A stretch of 64,000 bases of DNA from UTCFX2 sp963827155 (GTDB lineage Bacteria > Chloroflexota > Anaerolineae > Anaerolineales > UBA4823), in contig CAWGZV010000003.1 of NCBI GenBank assembly GCA_963827155.1, forward strand, positions 434,001 to 498,000, written 5' to 3'. Below, in pieces: positions 14,885-23,752 of this stretch; positions within the stretch are counted from its first letter, which is position 1, and the number at the start of each line of letters is the position of its first letter. A program made the translations under genes and the position numbers. The notes beneath the pieces were generated by a model. It was given only the letters and a program-made list of their open reading frames with translations, was not told the DNA's origin and did no database searches.

Positions 14885-17415
14885 ATGTGGTCTTCAAGCT
14901 CCGGAAGCCCAAAGAAAGTGGTGCGCGTCGAAAGGCGCCGCCGGGCTGAACCGCCCGCCTCCGGTCGCGAGCGCGCCGAAACGCCCCAGCGCAGGGACAG
15001 CGAAGAAGCCGGTTCCCCGCCGTCGTACAGCTCCCCACCTTCTGGCGGCACTCCGCCTTCGTCCGGCGGGGGCTTGCAGAGTCTCTTCCCCTCTGGTGGA
15101 GGCTCTGGAAGGCCGCTTGGCGGAAAGCAGATGATCCTGGTCTTTGTGCTCGTGCTTGTGGTCGTCTGCATTTTCGGCGGCACGCAGCTCTTCGGAGGCG
15201 GTGGGACAGAGAGCCCCACTTACGATCAACCCGCCGTTGGACTTGAACCTACCGAGCAGTACGAGATCCTTCCGCTCGATACCCCCACCCAGCGGCCGCG
15301 TCCAACTGCGACTACTCCTTCTGCTCTGCGCCTGCAGGCTCTGCGCTTACTTCCGGAAAATCCTGGACGGTGATGCTTTACCAGGACGCCGACGATAAGA
15401 TTCTCGAGCAGGATATCTATATCGACTTGAACGAGGCAGAACGCGTGGGTTCAAGCGAGAATTTGTCCATTCTTGCTCAATTCGACCGCTACCGGGCGGG
15501 CTTTCAAGGGGACGGCGATTGGACCTCTGCCAGGCGATACTATGTAGTGCAGGATGACGATTTGAACCGTGTCCGTTCTCAACAGGTTGCCGATCTTGGC
15601 GAGCTTAACATGGCTGACGCAGGCGCTCTCGTCGATTTTGTCGAGTGGGCAGTCGTCAATTACCCCGCCGACCGCTACGCCCTCATCCTTTCTGATCACG
15701 GCATGGGCTGGCCAGGTGGGTGGAGCGATGCCTCCTCCAGCGGTTCTGGCGGTTCGCGCATCCCGCTCGCGGCTCGCCTTGGCGATAATATTTACCTGAA
15801 CGAGCTTGACGCCGCATTAACCGAAGCTCGCTCACGCACCGGAATTGAAAAATTCGATCTGATCGGGCTGGACGCCTGCCTCATGTCCCAGCTCGAAGTC
15901 TATGAAGCCCTTCAGCCCCATGCCTTAGTCGCAGTCGCATCCGAGGAAGTCGAGCCTGCGCTTGGTTGGGCTTACGCCAGCTTCCTCGAAAGCCTTGCCC
16001 AAAACCCCTCGATGGATGGTGTTGAGCTCTCCCGTTATATCGTCGAGAGTTACATTACCGAAGACGAGCGGATCGTGGATGACCAGGCCCGCAGTGACAT
16101 GCTCCGCCAGGGTGGGGGGATGAGCGGCCTCTTCGGCGTTTTTGGCGAGGTAAGCTCCGAAGCGCTCGCCCGCCAGATGGGCCAGGACAGCACCCTGGCA
16201 TCCGTCGACCTGAGCGCTGTGCCTGCTTTGGTGGACGAGTTTAACCAGTTTTCATATACCTTGCAAAGCACCAGCCAGCCGGAGGTTGCTCGTGCCCGGG
16301 CTTATGCTCGCTCATTCACCAGCATCTTCGGCAGCCGCGTCCCACCCTCATACATCGACCTTGGCAATTTCCTCCAACTGCTCCAGCAAGAGACCAATGA
16401 TGCCGAAATCTCTCAAGCCGCCGAACGGCTGCTCCAGGCGCTCTCCCAGACCGTCATCGCCGAGAAGCACGGCTCGAAGAAAGCCGGCGCCAGCGGGATC
16501 GCGATCTACTTCCCGAACTCGGACCTTTACCGCACCGCCGAAGCCGGTGCACAGTCATATACGGCGATTGCCGACCGCTTTTCCGCCGAGAGCCTCTGGG
16601 ACGACTTCCTGGCTTTTCACTATACCGGCCGCCTCTTTGAACCGCAGACTCGTTCGGCGGTAGTCCCTGAAGCGAGTGCTGATGTGCGCGGACCTGGCTC
16701 GGGCGAAATTACCCTCTCTCCGGTTACCGCTTCTCGCACAACGGTCGCTCCTGGGCAGTCTGTCCTTCTGGGCACCGATATCAGCGGCGAGAACATTGGC
16801 TATGCTTATCTCTTTGTAGGATATTTCGACCGCACCGGCTCATCGATTTTTGTCGCAGATATGGACTACCTGGAGAGCGGCGACACGCGTGAAGTCAGCG
16901 GGGTTTACTATCCGGATTGGGGGGATGAAAGCGATTTTCGCCTTGAATTCGAATGGGAGCCGGTTGTCTTCGCCATTGACGACGGAGAGCAGCGGCTTAC
17001 AGCCCTCTTCAAGCCGCAGACCTACGGCGCAACCTGGGAAGAAGCCACCTATGTAGTGGACGGCGTCTACACCTATGCGGACGGCGGAGATACCCGCACC
17101 GCCCGACTGGTCTTCTCCAACGGTGTTCTCCGCCAGGTGATTGGTTTCACCGGCGACGACCAGACCAGCGCACCGAGGGAGATCATCCCTTCAGTAGGTG
17201 ACCAGTTTACCCTCACTGAGCGCTGGCTGGACCTCGATCAAAATGGACAGGTCAGCCAGGTCGCCGAGCAGCAGGGCGGGACGCTCACCTTTGGAAACCA
17301 GACCTTCCGCTGGGTTGAGCTGGACGCCGCAGCCGGTGAATATGTTGTCGGATTTATTGTGAACGACCTGGATGGGAATGCGAACGAGGTTTACACTCGC
17401 CTGAATGTTCGCTAA
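14885..17415 (+). CDS. Clostripain-family (C11) cysteine protease, membrane anchored, frameshifted
   Basis: From ATG 14885 (GAGGAG nine bases upstream) the protein begins with a basic Pro/Ser/Gly-rich cytoplasmic region, then one transmembrane helix (MILVFVLVLVVVCIF) and a Thr/Pro linker. The frame then breaks near 15324; one missing base joins TATTPS to SAPAGSALTSGKSWTVMLYQ, the usual start of the C11 domain. Catalytic His is in LILSDHGMGW and Cys in IGLDACLMSQLE. The remaining ~330 residues after the protease core are beta-rich and unassigned. The protease would face outwards and cleave after basic residues in related enzymes. A hairpin terminator follows. Confidence 0.85.
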
Positions 17416-17428
17416 TGCCGCGTTAAAA

Positions 17429-17462
17429 TCAGAATGCCCTGAGACAGGGCATTCTGATTCTT
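17429..17462 (+). terminator. Terminator after the C11 protease gene
   Basis: TCAGAATGCCCTG (17429-17441), 3-base loop, CAGGGCATTCTGA (17445-17457): a perfect 13-bp stem followed by TTCTTGGTTT. The FmdB gene converges from the other side. Confidence 0.85.
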
Positions 17463-17527
17463 GGTTTCTGATAGTAGGTATATAGCAAGCGTCTGTCTAA
17501 TCATTAAGATTAGCCGCCTGATCCAGA

Positions 17528-17860
17528 CTAGTCCTCACTTGAGGTGCTTGGCTTGCTGGATTGGGCGCCCTTTTCGCCAGCGCTGGATTTCTCGCTCCCG
17601 CCGGATTTATCTTCTCCGCTGGTTTTTTCGCCGCCCTCTCCGCTCTTGGACGCGCTTGAAGTTCGACCTTGCCCTGAAGGGGAGCGGTGGTCCGTGGCGT
17701 AAAAACCGGAGCCCTTAAACACAATCCCAACCGGCTGAAATACTTTATTCAGGGTCTTCTTCCCGCATTCGGGGCATTTGGTCAGCGCAGAATCGCTGAA
17801 CTTCTGCTGTTGATCGAATACAAATCCACAATTTTTACAACGATAGGTATATACCGGCAT
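17528..17860 (-). CDS. FmdB-type zinc ribbon protein with low-complexity tail
   Basis: The N-terminal MPVYTYRCKNCGFVFDQ with a second pair in TKCPECGKK forms a CxxC-CxxC zinc ribbon of the FmdB/regulatory-protein family. Residues about 60-110 are a Ser/Gly/Lys/Glu-rich tail with no fold signal. The family's role is poorly defined; a link to amidase or formamidase regulation is historical. GAGGTGA precedes the ATG, and a strong promoter lies at 17933-17905. Confidence 0.88.
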   Translation of the reverse strand: MPVYTYRCKNCGFVFDQQQKFSDSALTKCPECGKKTLNKVFQPVGIVFKGSGFYATDHRSPSGQGRTSSASKSGEGGEKTSGEDKSGGSEKSSAGEKGAQSSKPSTSSED

Positions 17861-17904
17861 AGCTCACCTCGCCAAAACGGATTTCCCGCTTTTAGCAACA
17901 AAAT

Positions 17905-17933
17905 ATTATAGCCCTACTGGTAGGGGCTGGCAA
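17905..17933 (-). promoter_or_regulatory. Promoter of the FmdB-type gene
   Basis: TTGCCA (17933-17928), 17-base spacer, TATAAT (17910-17905) on the minus strand. The spacer contains a small inverted repeat (GCCCTAC/GTAGGGGC) that could be an operator. Confidence 0.75.
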
Positions 17934-17993
17934 GGGATCGGCAAACCTTTCTGACGAACTTCTAATAGAAATCAGACCAGCAAAAACCGGTTC

Positions 17994-19877
17994 TCAGTTT
18001 GGGGTCAGCGTTGCAGATGAGTTGGAATTCTCCGGCGAGGCTGAAGGCATTACGGTTTGGGTGGGTGTAGGCGTCCGTGTGATCGTGGGAGTCCGCGTGA
18101 TCGTCGGGGTTCTTGTCAGAGTGGGCGTCTTTGTCAGGGTTGGGGTTCTGGTCTCGGTGGGAACTGGTGTGCTGGTCGTTTCGATATGCGCCCTGGCGAT
18201 CTCCAGCCATTCATCTGTTACGCTGCCTTCCGGCAAAGCGATCAGCGCCTTCCAATCCCTCACTGCCGAAAAAAGGTTGCCGATCTTCTCGTAAGTCTGT
18301 GCTCGCCAGAAGCGCGCCTCGCCTACCTGCGAGTCGTTTTTTGCCAGATCATAAGCCCGGTTCATCAATGCCAGCGCGTCTCCCAACCTGCCGGCTGAGA
18401 GCAGCGCTCGCCCTAACGCCAGGTTGAGCATGAAAGAACGGGTATCGGTTTGCTGGACGGCATAAATATCATTGACTGCTTGCTCTCCCTCGCCCAGCTC
18501 CAACAGCGTCAGCCCGCGATAAAGCCTGGCTTCGTTAAGCTTTTTATCCAGCTTTAGCGCCTGCTCGAGCGAATCCAATGCCCGCTCGTAATCTCCTTCC
18601 CCATAAAGCGCCCTTCCCATGATCATCCAGGCGGTCGGATCCCGCGTCTCGAATTCGAGATAAACGCTCACGGCCTGCCTGGCAGTCTCATAATCTCCTT
18701 CGATCGCAGCCGTGTATGCCAGCAGCCGGTAAGATTCCAGGGAGGTCAAATCCATTTGGTTTGCCTTGCGCGCTTCCTCCAGGGCTGATTCGGTATTACC
18801 CAGCGCCAGGTTAGCGTCTGAGCGCAGTAAATAGTATCGGGCGGATTGGCTGGCAAGCGCTTCTGCCTGGTCCAGCAGCTCAATAGCGCGTTGGTTCTCT
18901 CCCTTATCGATCAGCAAATCGGCGAGCTCCAGATAACTCTCAGACCACTCTGGATTGCTGCGAATCGCCTCTTCCAGCAGAGACCGAACATTGGCTTGAG
19001 GATTGAGCGACCGCTTGACGTGGGCTAACCCGACCAGCGCCGGGGCGAAACCGCCGTCTGCTCGCAGTGCTTTCTCATAAGCTGCGGCTGCCCCAAGATC
19101 GTCGCCTTGCTGGCGCATGATCTCCCCCAAAAAGAAGGGGATGTCCGGCGCGTTCGGGTCCACCTGTTCTGCCTGCAGCAGGAGCGTTATCGCTGTCGGC
19201 AGATCGCCTTTGTTGAATGCCCGCTGGGCAAGCTGGAAAGATTCGTTGGATGGGTGCGGGGTATTGACGTAAATGGGGGTTGGGGTGTAGGTTGCTTCCA
19301 GACGCGCCCACAATGGCTGAATCCCTTCAAATGTCGGGCGAATGGTTGGGGTTACCCGGGTTTCATTGATAGCCGTTGGTGTCAGCGTGTAGGTCGGGCT
19401 GGGGCCAGAAGTGCGGGTTGGGATCACAACTGCTGTCATCTTGTGCTGAGGAGAACGATAATAGAGCCCCAATCCTAGCAGCACAACGATTACCAGTGCG
19501 CTGGCCGATATCACTCCCAGACGGATCAATGGATTCGCCCATATCCTGCCCAGCACGCCGCTGCTGCTCACATCTTGCAGCTCAACTTGCCACTCACGTT
19601 TCACCAAAGGAGCTGGCTTCACTTCCCCCTCTACAGGAACTGCCCCGAGCAGGATTAACCCCTTTCGGGCTGCTGTGTTCTTTGGATCGAGGCGAGCCGC
19701 AGTTTTCAGGCAGTAAATTTGCTCTCGCTCGGTCTCGACGACCGTGCTCATCCAGATCCAATAGCTGGCGTTGTTCGAGTTTGCGCGCAGCAAGCGGGTC
19801 AGCAGGTCACGAGCTCTGGAATATTGACCCAGGCGGATGGCGGTGATCGCCTCATTGAGCATCACATCTTCAGGCAT
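17994..19877 (-). CDS. TPR-repeat membrane protein with Thr/Pro-rich segments
   Basis: 627 residues. An N-terminal TPR-like pair (residues 1-80), one transmembrane segment (LGVISASALVIVVLLGLGLYY), a Thr/Pro linker, then about nine TPR units (for example ALRADGGFAPALVGLAHVKR and ALYGEGDYERALDSLEQALK). The C-terminal 50 residues repeat RTPT(I/L), encoded by a short DNA repeat at plus 18060-18170. TPR proteins mediate assembly; partner and function are unknown. A TGCTACACT extended -10 may lie just upstream. Confidence 0.85.
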   Translation of the reverse strand: MPEDVMLNEAITAIRLGQYSRARDLLTRLLRANSNNASYWIWMSTVVETEREQIYCLKTAARLDPKNTAARKGLILLGAVPVEGEVKPAPLVKREWQVELQDVSSSGVLGRIWANPLIRLGVISASALVIVVLLGLGLYYRSPQHKMTAVVIPTRTSGPSPTYTLTPTAINETRVTPTIRPTFEGIQPLWARLEATYTPTPIYVNTPHPSNESFQLAQRAFNKGDLPTAITLLLQAEQVDPNAPDIPFFLGEIMRQQGDDLGAAAAYEKALRADGGFAPALVGLAHVKRSLNPQANVRSLLEEAIRSNPEWSESYLELADLLIDKGENQRAIELLDQAEALASQSARYYLLRSDANLALGNTESALEEARKANQMDLTSLESYRLLAYTAAIEGDYETARQAVSVYLEFETRDPTAWMIMGRALYGEGDYERALDSLEQALKLDKKLNEARLYRGLTLLELGEGEQAVNDIYAVQQTDTRSFMLNLALGRALLSAGRLGDALALMNRAYDLAKNDSQVGEARFWRAQTYEKIGNLFSAVRDWKALIALPEGSVTDEWLEIARAHIETTSTPVPTETRTPTLTKTPTLTRTPTITRTPTITRTPTPTQTVMPSASPENSNSSATLTPN

Positions 19878-19954
19878 GGATTTTCGCTGTGAAGTGTAGC
19901 ACAGATGATTTCAGGCGATCATTACAAAAATATCAGCCCCTTCATCCCCGGCAG

Positions 19955-21148
19955 TTATCCGCCGAAAGTCTGCACCAGAGGAACTGGTGTAAAAACAAGG
20001 AAGAAAAGGATCACCCCAACGACTGCAAGGACTCTGCGTTTTGGATCGAGCTGGGTGATCTGGTCCAGAGGTTCTGCATATATTCTTCCAAGCAAGAATA
20101 TCAACCCGGCCCAAAGCCACCAGCCTGACCATACGAAACCCAACAGCACCAGCGCTCCGAGGATGAAAGGCCAAAGCAGCCGGGCGCGTTTGCCGAGCAG
20201 CACATAGATCAAATGACCGCCATCCAGCTGGCCAGCCGGGATCAAATTCAAAGCTGTCACCAGCAGACCCGCCCATCCCGCCCAGGCAATCGGGTGGATG
20301 ATGACGTCCAAACCGCCTATCGGCAGCGGTTTGCTAGTGAAGAAGTATTTTAACCAATAAACCAGCGGCGAGAGACCACCGTAGGTTTCTGGAGAGGGAA
20401 GCAGTTTCCCGAAAACGACGAACTTTGAGAGCAAGTAAACCAGCGAGTTGCCTTCAAGCGTGAATCCTTGTCCTGGAGCCAGCGCGATGGGCTCCACAGT
20501 TGAGAGCGATAGCCCATAGATCAGCACGGGAATTGCCACGATCAAACCGGCAATCGGTCCGGCAATCCCGATATCGAGCAAGATGCGTTTATCTCGCGGA
20601 GGTTCCTTCAGCTGGATGAATGCGCCCATCGTGCCGAATGGGCTGAGCGGGAACGGGATAAAATACGGCAGGGTTACATGGGTGCGGTGGTATCTTCCAG
20701 CTAAATAGTGCCCGAATTCATGCGCCAGGAGGATTCCCAGCAGGCTGATTGCAAAAGGGATGCCGCTGGGTAGACTGCGCAGAATATCCAGCAGAAAACC
20801 GCTTGTGCTTTGCGGAACAGGTCCGTCATAGGAATACAGCGCCCCTGCGAAAATCACGCTCAACAGTGTGATCGCAAACATCACCAGGTTCACCCACGGA
20901 TTGGAAGCTTTTGGAGCGATGATCCCCTCTACCAGCAGGATAGTATGCCGGTTCTCATCCTTGCGGAACATCGGGGTAATTTGATCAGCCTTGAGGAAAC
21001 TAGCCAGTTTTTCATAGGCCTCAGCACTGTCTCCAAGGATCTGACCGCGATACCGCACCAGGTAGTTCTTTGCCGGATCGCCCGTAGTGATATCTTCGAT
21101 GCGCATCACACGTGCGACCGTTTGGGTCAAAGTCTCAATTTCAGGCAT
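19955..21148 (-). CDS. Site-2 protease-family (M50) membrane metallopeptidase
   Basis: About 397 residues. A soluble N-terminal region is followed by several membrane helices containing the zinc motif LLAHEFGHYLAGRYHRT and the second active-site motif NLIPAGQLDGGHL (NxxPxxxLDG type). Such proteases cut within membranes, usually to release regulators or trim signal peptides; the substrate is unknown. ATG 21148 is preferred over the GTG at 21169. tRNA-Sec is transcribed in the same direction just upstream. Confidence 0.9.
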   Translation of the reverse strand: MPEIETLTQTVARVMRIEDITTGDPAKNYLVRYRGQILGDSAEAYEKLASFLKADQITPMFRKDENRHTILLVEGIIAPKASNPWVNLVMFAITLLSVIFAGALYSYDGPVPQSTSGFLLDILRSLPSGIPFAISLLGILLAHEFGHYLAGRYHRTHVTLPYFIPFPLSPFGTMGAFIQLKEPPRDKRILLDIGIAGPIAGLIVAIPVLIYGLSLSTVEPIALAPGQGFTLEGNSLVYLLSKFVVFGKLLPSPETYGGLSPLVYWLKYFFTSKPLPIGGLDVIIHPIAWAGWAGLLVTALNLIPAGQLDGGHLIYVLLGKRARLLWPFILGALVLLGFVWSGWWLWAGLIFLLGRIYAEPLDQITQLDPKRRVLAVVGVILFFLVFTPVPLVQTFGG

Positions 21149-21253
21149 CGGGATTTTCTGCTCCACCAACTACAATCAAAGTTTCGAAATCTATCCACCC
21201 ATAAGTCAGTCGGGTTTTTTTCGATCATTCCACCAGGGTTCTAATTATCAAGG

Positions 21254-21347
21254 CGGGAGTGGATGGGAGTCGAACCCACCACGGCCCGCAACGCGACCCG
21301 TCACCGGTTTTGAAGACCGGGGAGCCCACCGGGACCCAACCACTCCC
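21254..21347 (-). tRNA. selC: Selenocysteine tRNA (anticodon TCA)
   Basis: Read on the minus strand, GGGAGTGG (21347-21340) pairs with CCACTCCC (21262-21255) in an 8-bp acceptor stem, longer than normal. The anticodon stem CCGGT/ACCGG holds loop CTTCAAA with TCA at plus 21311-21313. A long G/C-rich variable arm follows, and the T-arm is TGGGTTCGACTCCCA. Discriminator is G. CCA is not completely encoded (GCC then T). These features identify tRNA-Sec, so this organism should read UGA as selenocysteine in some genes. No selA, selB or selD gene and no clear selenoprotein is in the window. Confidence 0.95.
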
Positions 21348-21355
21348 AAGCGCTA

Positions 21356-21384
21356 AGCATACCGCAAGCCAGATAAATTCACAA
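21356..21384 (-). promoter_or_regulatory. Promoter of tRNA-Sec
   Basis: TTGTGA (21384-21379), 17-base spacer, TATGCT (21361-21356) on the minus strand, eight bases before the mature tRNA. Confidence 0.7.
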
Positions 21385-21444
21385 GTTAAGATTCGCTCAT
21401 CCCGAATTGTGACTGGTTGTGAGGCCTTTGCAACTTTCCGCCGA

Positions 21445-22023
21445 TCAAGCGACATTATTTCGATCCCGTTGGATTTCTTCCACAAACGGCTGCCAGGCGG
21501 TGATATCTTTCTTATGGGCGAGGCGGTAGTAATAAGCGCGGCAGAACTCGCCTTGCTGTTCAAAGCCAAAATCGGAAAATTTGCAGCCCTGCTCCAGCGC
21601 TTTGCGCAGTCCTTCTTCTCCGCCAAATTCATACGCCTTTGATCCGCCTCGGACTTGGGCGGCGATCGCCTTCGCCAGGTAGATCCACCCATACCGCTGA
21701 TACTGCCAGGTATGAGCGAGCTCGTGCATCAGCCACGGGATCTTGAAAAACTCCACATGCGCCGGCAGGAGCAGCACTTCAGGCAGGTGCACTGGAAAAT
21801 AGCAGGAATTTCCCAGCGTCACTGCATTCGGTACGCTGGGAGGCGGCATCCGCTTCAAGCGCCGTCCAGCTCGATCCAGGGCATCAGGCCAGCCAGCGCA
21901 TTCATGGATGCGGACGGCCTCATAGTCCAGCCGGGTTCCAAAAATGCGCCTGGCTTCTTGGATTTCCCAGGCATGCAGCCTGCGGGTGATCCGTGTGCAG
22001 TCTAAGCTCAGATCATGGTCCAT
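21445..22023 (-). CDS. HELAH zinc-metallopeptidase-like protein
   Basis: About 192 residues. LMHELAHTWQYQRYG carries the HExxH zinc motif; the surrounding YFPVHLPEVLLLPAH and GCKFSDFGFEQQGEFCRAYYY include a possible third ligand Glu. This resembles small uncharacterised DUF-type peptidases in which the gene follows enzymes with unrelated roles. The start is ATG 22023, 17 bases after the nucleotidase-like gene stop, so the two may be co-transcribed. The substrate is unknown. Confidence 0.75.
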   Translation of the reverse strand: MDHDLSLDCTRITRRLHAWEIQEARRIFGTRLDYEAVRIHECAGWPDALDRAGRRLKRMPPPSVPNAVTLGNSCYFPVHLPEVLLLPAHVEFFKIPWLMHELAHTWQYQRYGWIYLAKAIAAQVRGGSKAYEFGGEEGLRKALEQGCKFSDFGFEQQGEFCRAYYYRLAHKKDITAWQPFVEEIQRDRNNVA

Positions 22024-22040
22024 TTTCAAATCACGGCGCC

Positions 22041-23516
22041 TCAGCCAGTGGGCATGCCCGGTACGGGAGCGCTGCTCAGCCGCCACCGGTCCCCCACAGG
22101 TCTGGGGGTTGGGGAATGAGCTTGCAGGTAATCCGCGATCGCCTCTCGCAAAATAGTCGGCACCTCCTCATGGATCAGCTGCCCATCTTCAAGCTCGAGG
22201 ATCCCGAATGGGTTTATCAAATGCATCACCTCAGCGTCAGTGTGGGCGAGAGAATAATTCCGATCCGCCTCGAGCGGCATTCCCTGGATGATGATCTGTT
22301 TTATTCGCCCGCCATCCGGACCATTGGGATCGAAGTTCACCTCCATCCCGCTGATTGCCGGCAGTCCCACCGGTGCCCCGCGTAATCCTTTCTCATAAGT
22401 ATGCATGAATTCTGGGTCCAATGCCCGTTCCAGCGCATCTCGAATTTGTTGCCCTCTCACCCTGGAGAAATTTGGGTTCGCGGTCGTGAAGCAGGCAGTG
22501 TCGAGGTCCAGCAGAGTAACAATACCTTCAGGCAAGCCCTGTTGGAACAGACCGCCTGTCAGCAGTCCCATTTCGGCGCCCATTCGCTCGCGGATCGCAT
22601 CTGCTGCAAGGTCCGCGATCCCACACTCCACGAAGAAATGATGATCCAGCGCTTCGTCCAGCCTCCCAACCGGCTGGGACATGAACTGCCGCGCTTCATT
22701 CTCGGCCTGTTGGATTGCCGTCTGGACCAGCGGGTCGAGCGGTGTTGTTCCTGGCACTTCGATAACGCTGGCGTTTTTCTCCAGCACCTTTCCCGAATTT
22801 TCATCGACCAGCAGATCCACTCGCCCCAGGTATCTGGCGTATTCTCCAGCCTGGGCGATCAATACCCCATTTACATTTTCCCCGCTCTCAAGCAGAGAAT
22901 GCGAATGACCGCCGATGATGACATCGATTTCTGGCAGCGCTTGAGCCAGCAGTCGGTCTTCGCGCAGCCCCAGGTGTGACAGGACCACGACCGGACCGCG
23001 TCCGTTGTCCTTCAGCTTTCCTAACCATTCCCTGGCTGAACCAATGAATTCTGGTGTCTCTAATCCGAAAAGCAGGTAAATCTCGGGGTGATGCACCGTC
23101 AGCCCAATCACACCCAGCCGAAATTCCTTGCTGATCGAAAAGCTGGCAGTCGCCTGGAATCCTTTGAGTAGCGAATGACCCTCCTTGAAGAAGTTGGCTG
23201 CAAGGATTGGAAATGACGCACGCTGAGCCATCTTCGCCGCAGAATCCGGTCCATAGGTGATGCTGATCGCGTTCCCCAGTGTCTGCAGATCGTAGCCGTG
23301 CTCACCCATTGCTGCCAGGATTTGCGGGAAAGCGACGCCCTTGGTGACGCTGGTGAAACGCATTCTGCGGTCGGCTGCATCGCCTGCATCGAAGAAGAAC
23401 ACCTTTCGGCCTTCATCAGACAGCTCGCCCTGCAGCCGGCGCGCCAGACTGCTCAGGCGGCTCATTGCCTCCAGCTCGCTGTGCATGTCGTTCGTATGCA
23501 GGATGGTGATCTGCAT
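22041..23516 (-). CDS. 5'-nucleotidase/metallophosphatase-family protein with a substituted GNH motif
   Basis: 491 residues with the two-domain layout of UshA-like enzymes: metallophosphatase motifs TILHTNDMHSELE, FFFDAGDAAD, VVLSHLGLREDRLL and DVIIGGHSHSLLE, then a C-terminal nucleotidase domain ending near FGILELEDGQL. The usual GNHE motif reads LGNAISITYG, so the expected catalytic His is replaced by Ala. No signal peptide is seen, implying a cytoplasmic location. Activity on nucleotides is therefore uncertain. A GGAG site lies ten bases before the ATG. Confidence 0.85.
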   Translation of the reverse strand: MQITILHTNDMHSELEAMSRLSSLARRLQGELSDEGRKVFFFDAGDAADRRMRFTSVTKGVAFPQILAAMGEHGYDLQTLGNAISITYGPDSAAKMAQRASFPILAANFFKEGHSLLKGFQATASFSISKEFRLGVIGLTVHHPEIYLLFGLETPEFIGSAREWLGKLKDNGRGPVVVLSHLGLREDRLLAQALPEIDVIIGGHSHSLLESGENVNGVLIAQAGEYARYLGRVDLLVDENSGKVLEKNASVIEVPGTTPLDPLVQTAIQQAENEARQFMSQPVGRLDEALDHHFFVECGIADLAADAIRERMGAEMGLLTGGLFQQGLPEGIVTLLDLDTACFTTANPNFSRVRGQQIRDALERALDPEFMHTYEKGLRGAPVGLPAISGMEVNFDPNGPDGGRIKQIIIQGMPLEADRNYSLAHTDAEVMHLINPFGILELEDGQLIHEEVPTILREAIADYLQAHSPTPRPVGDRWRLSSAPVPGMPTG

Positions 23517-23693
23517 CAGCTTTTGACTCCAGGATCAGAATTAATATGTGGGTTAGATGAACGATATACAGGTCAAGCTGATTGCCAAATCTTACCATAG
23601 CCTGACGAGCGCCCTGGATTATTCTATATCGGCTTATTGCAAGATTAACTCGGGCTGTCTCTACCGCCGCATCGCCTTTACATAGACTGCCCG

Positions 23694-23722
23694 TTGACAT
23701 GCATCCGATCGACTGCTAAAAT
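23694..23722 (+). promoter_or_regulatory. Promoter of glnA
   Basis: TTGACA (23694-23699), 17-base spacer, TAAAAT (23717-23722). Transcription would start near 23729, leaving a short leader with GGAGG at 23742-23746. Confidence 0.85.
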
Positions 23723-23752
23723 CCCTCTATTAATTTTCTATGGAGGCGGATG

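Noticed and set aside
18060..18180. CRISPR-like direct repeats
   Set aside because: The repeats are in the coding frame for a Thr/Pro tail, have no spacers, and no cas genes are near.
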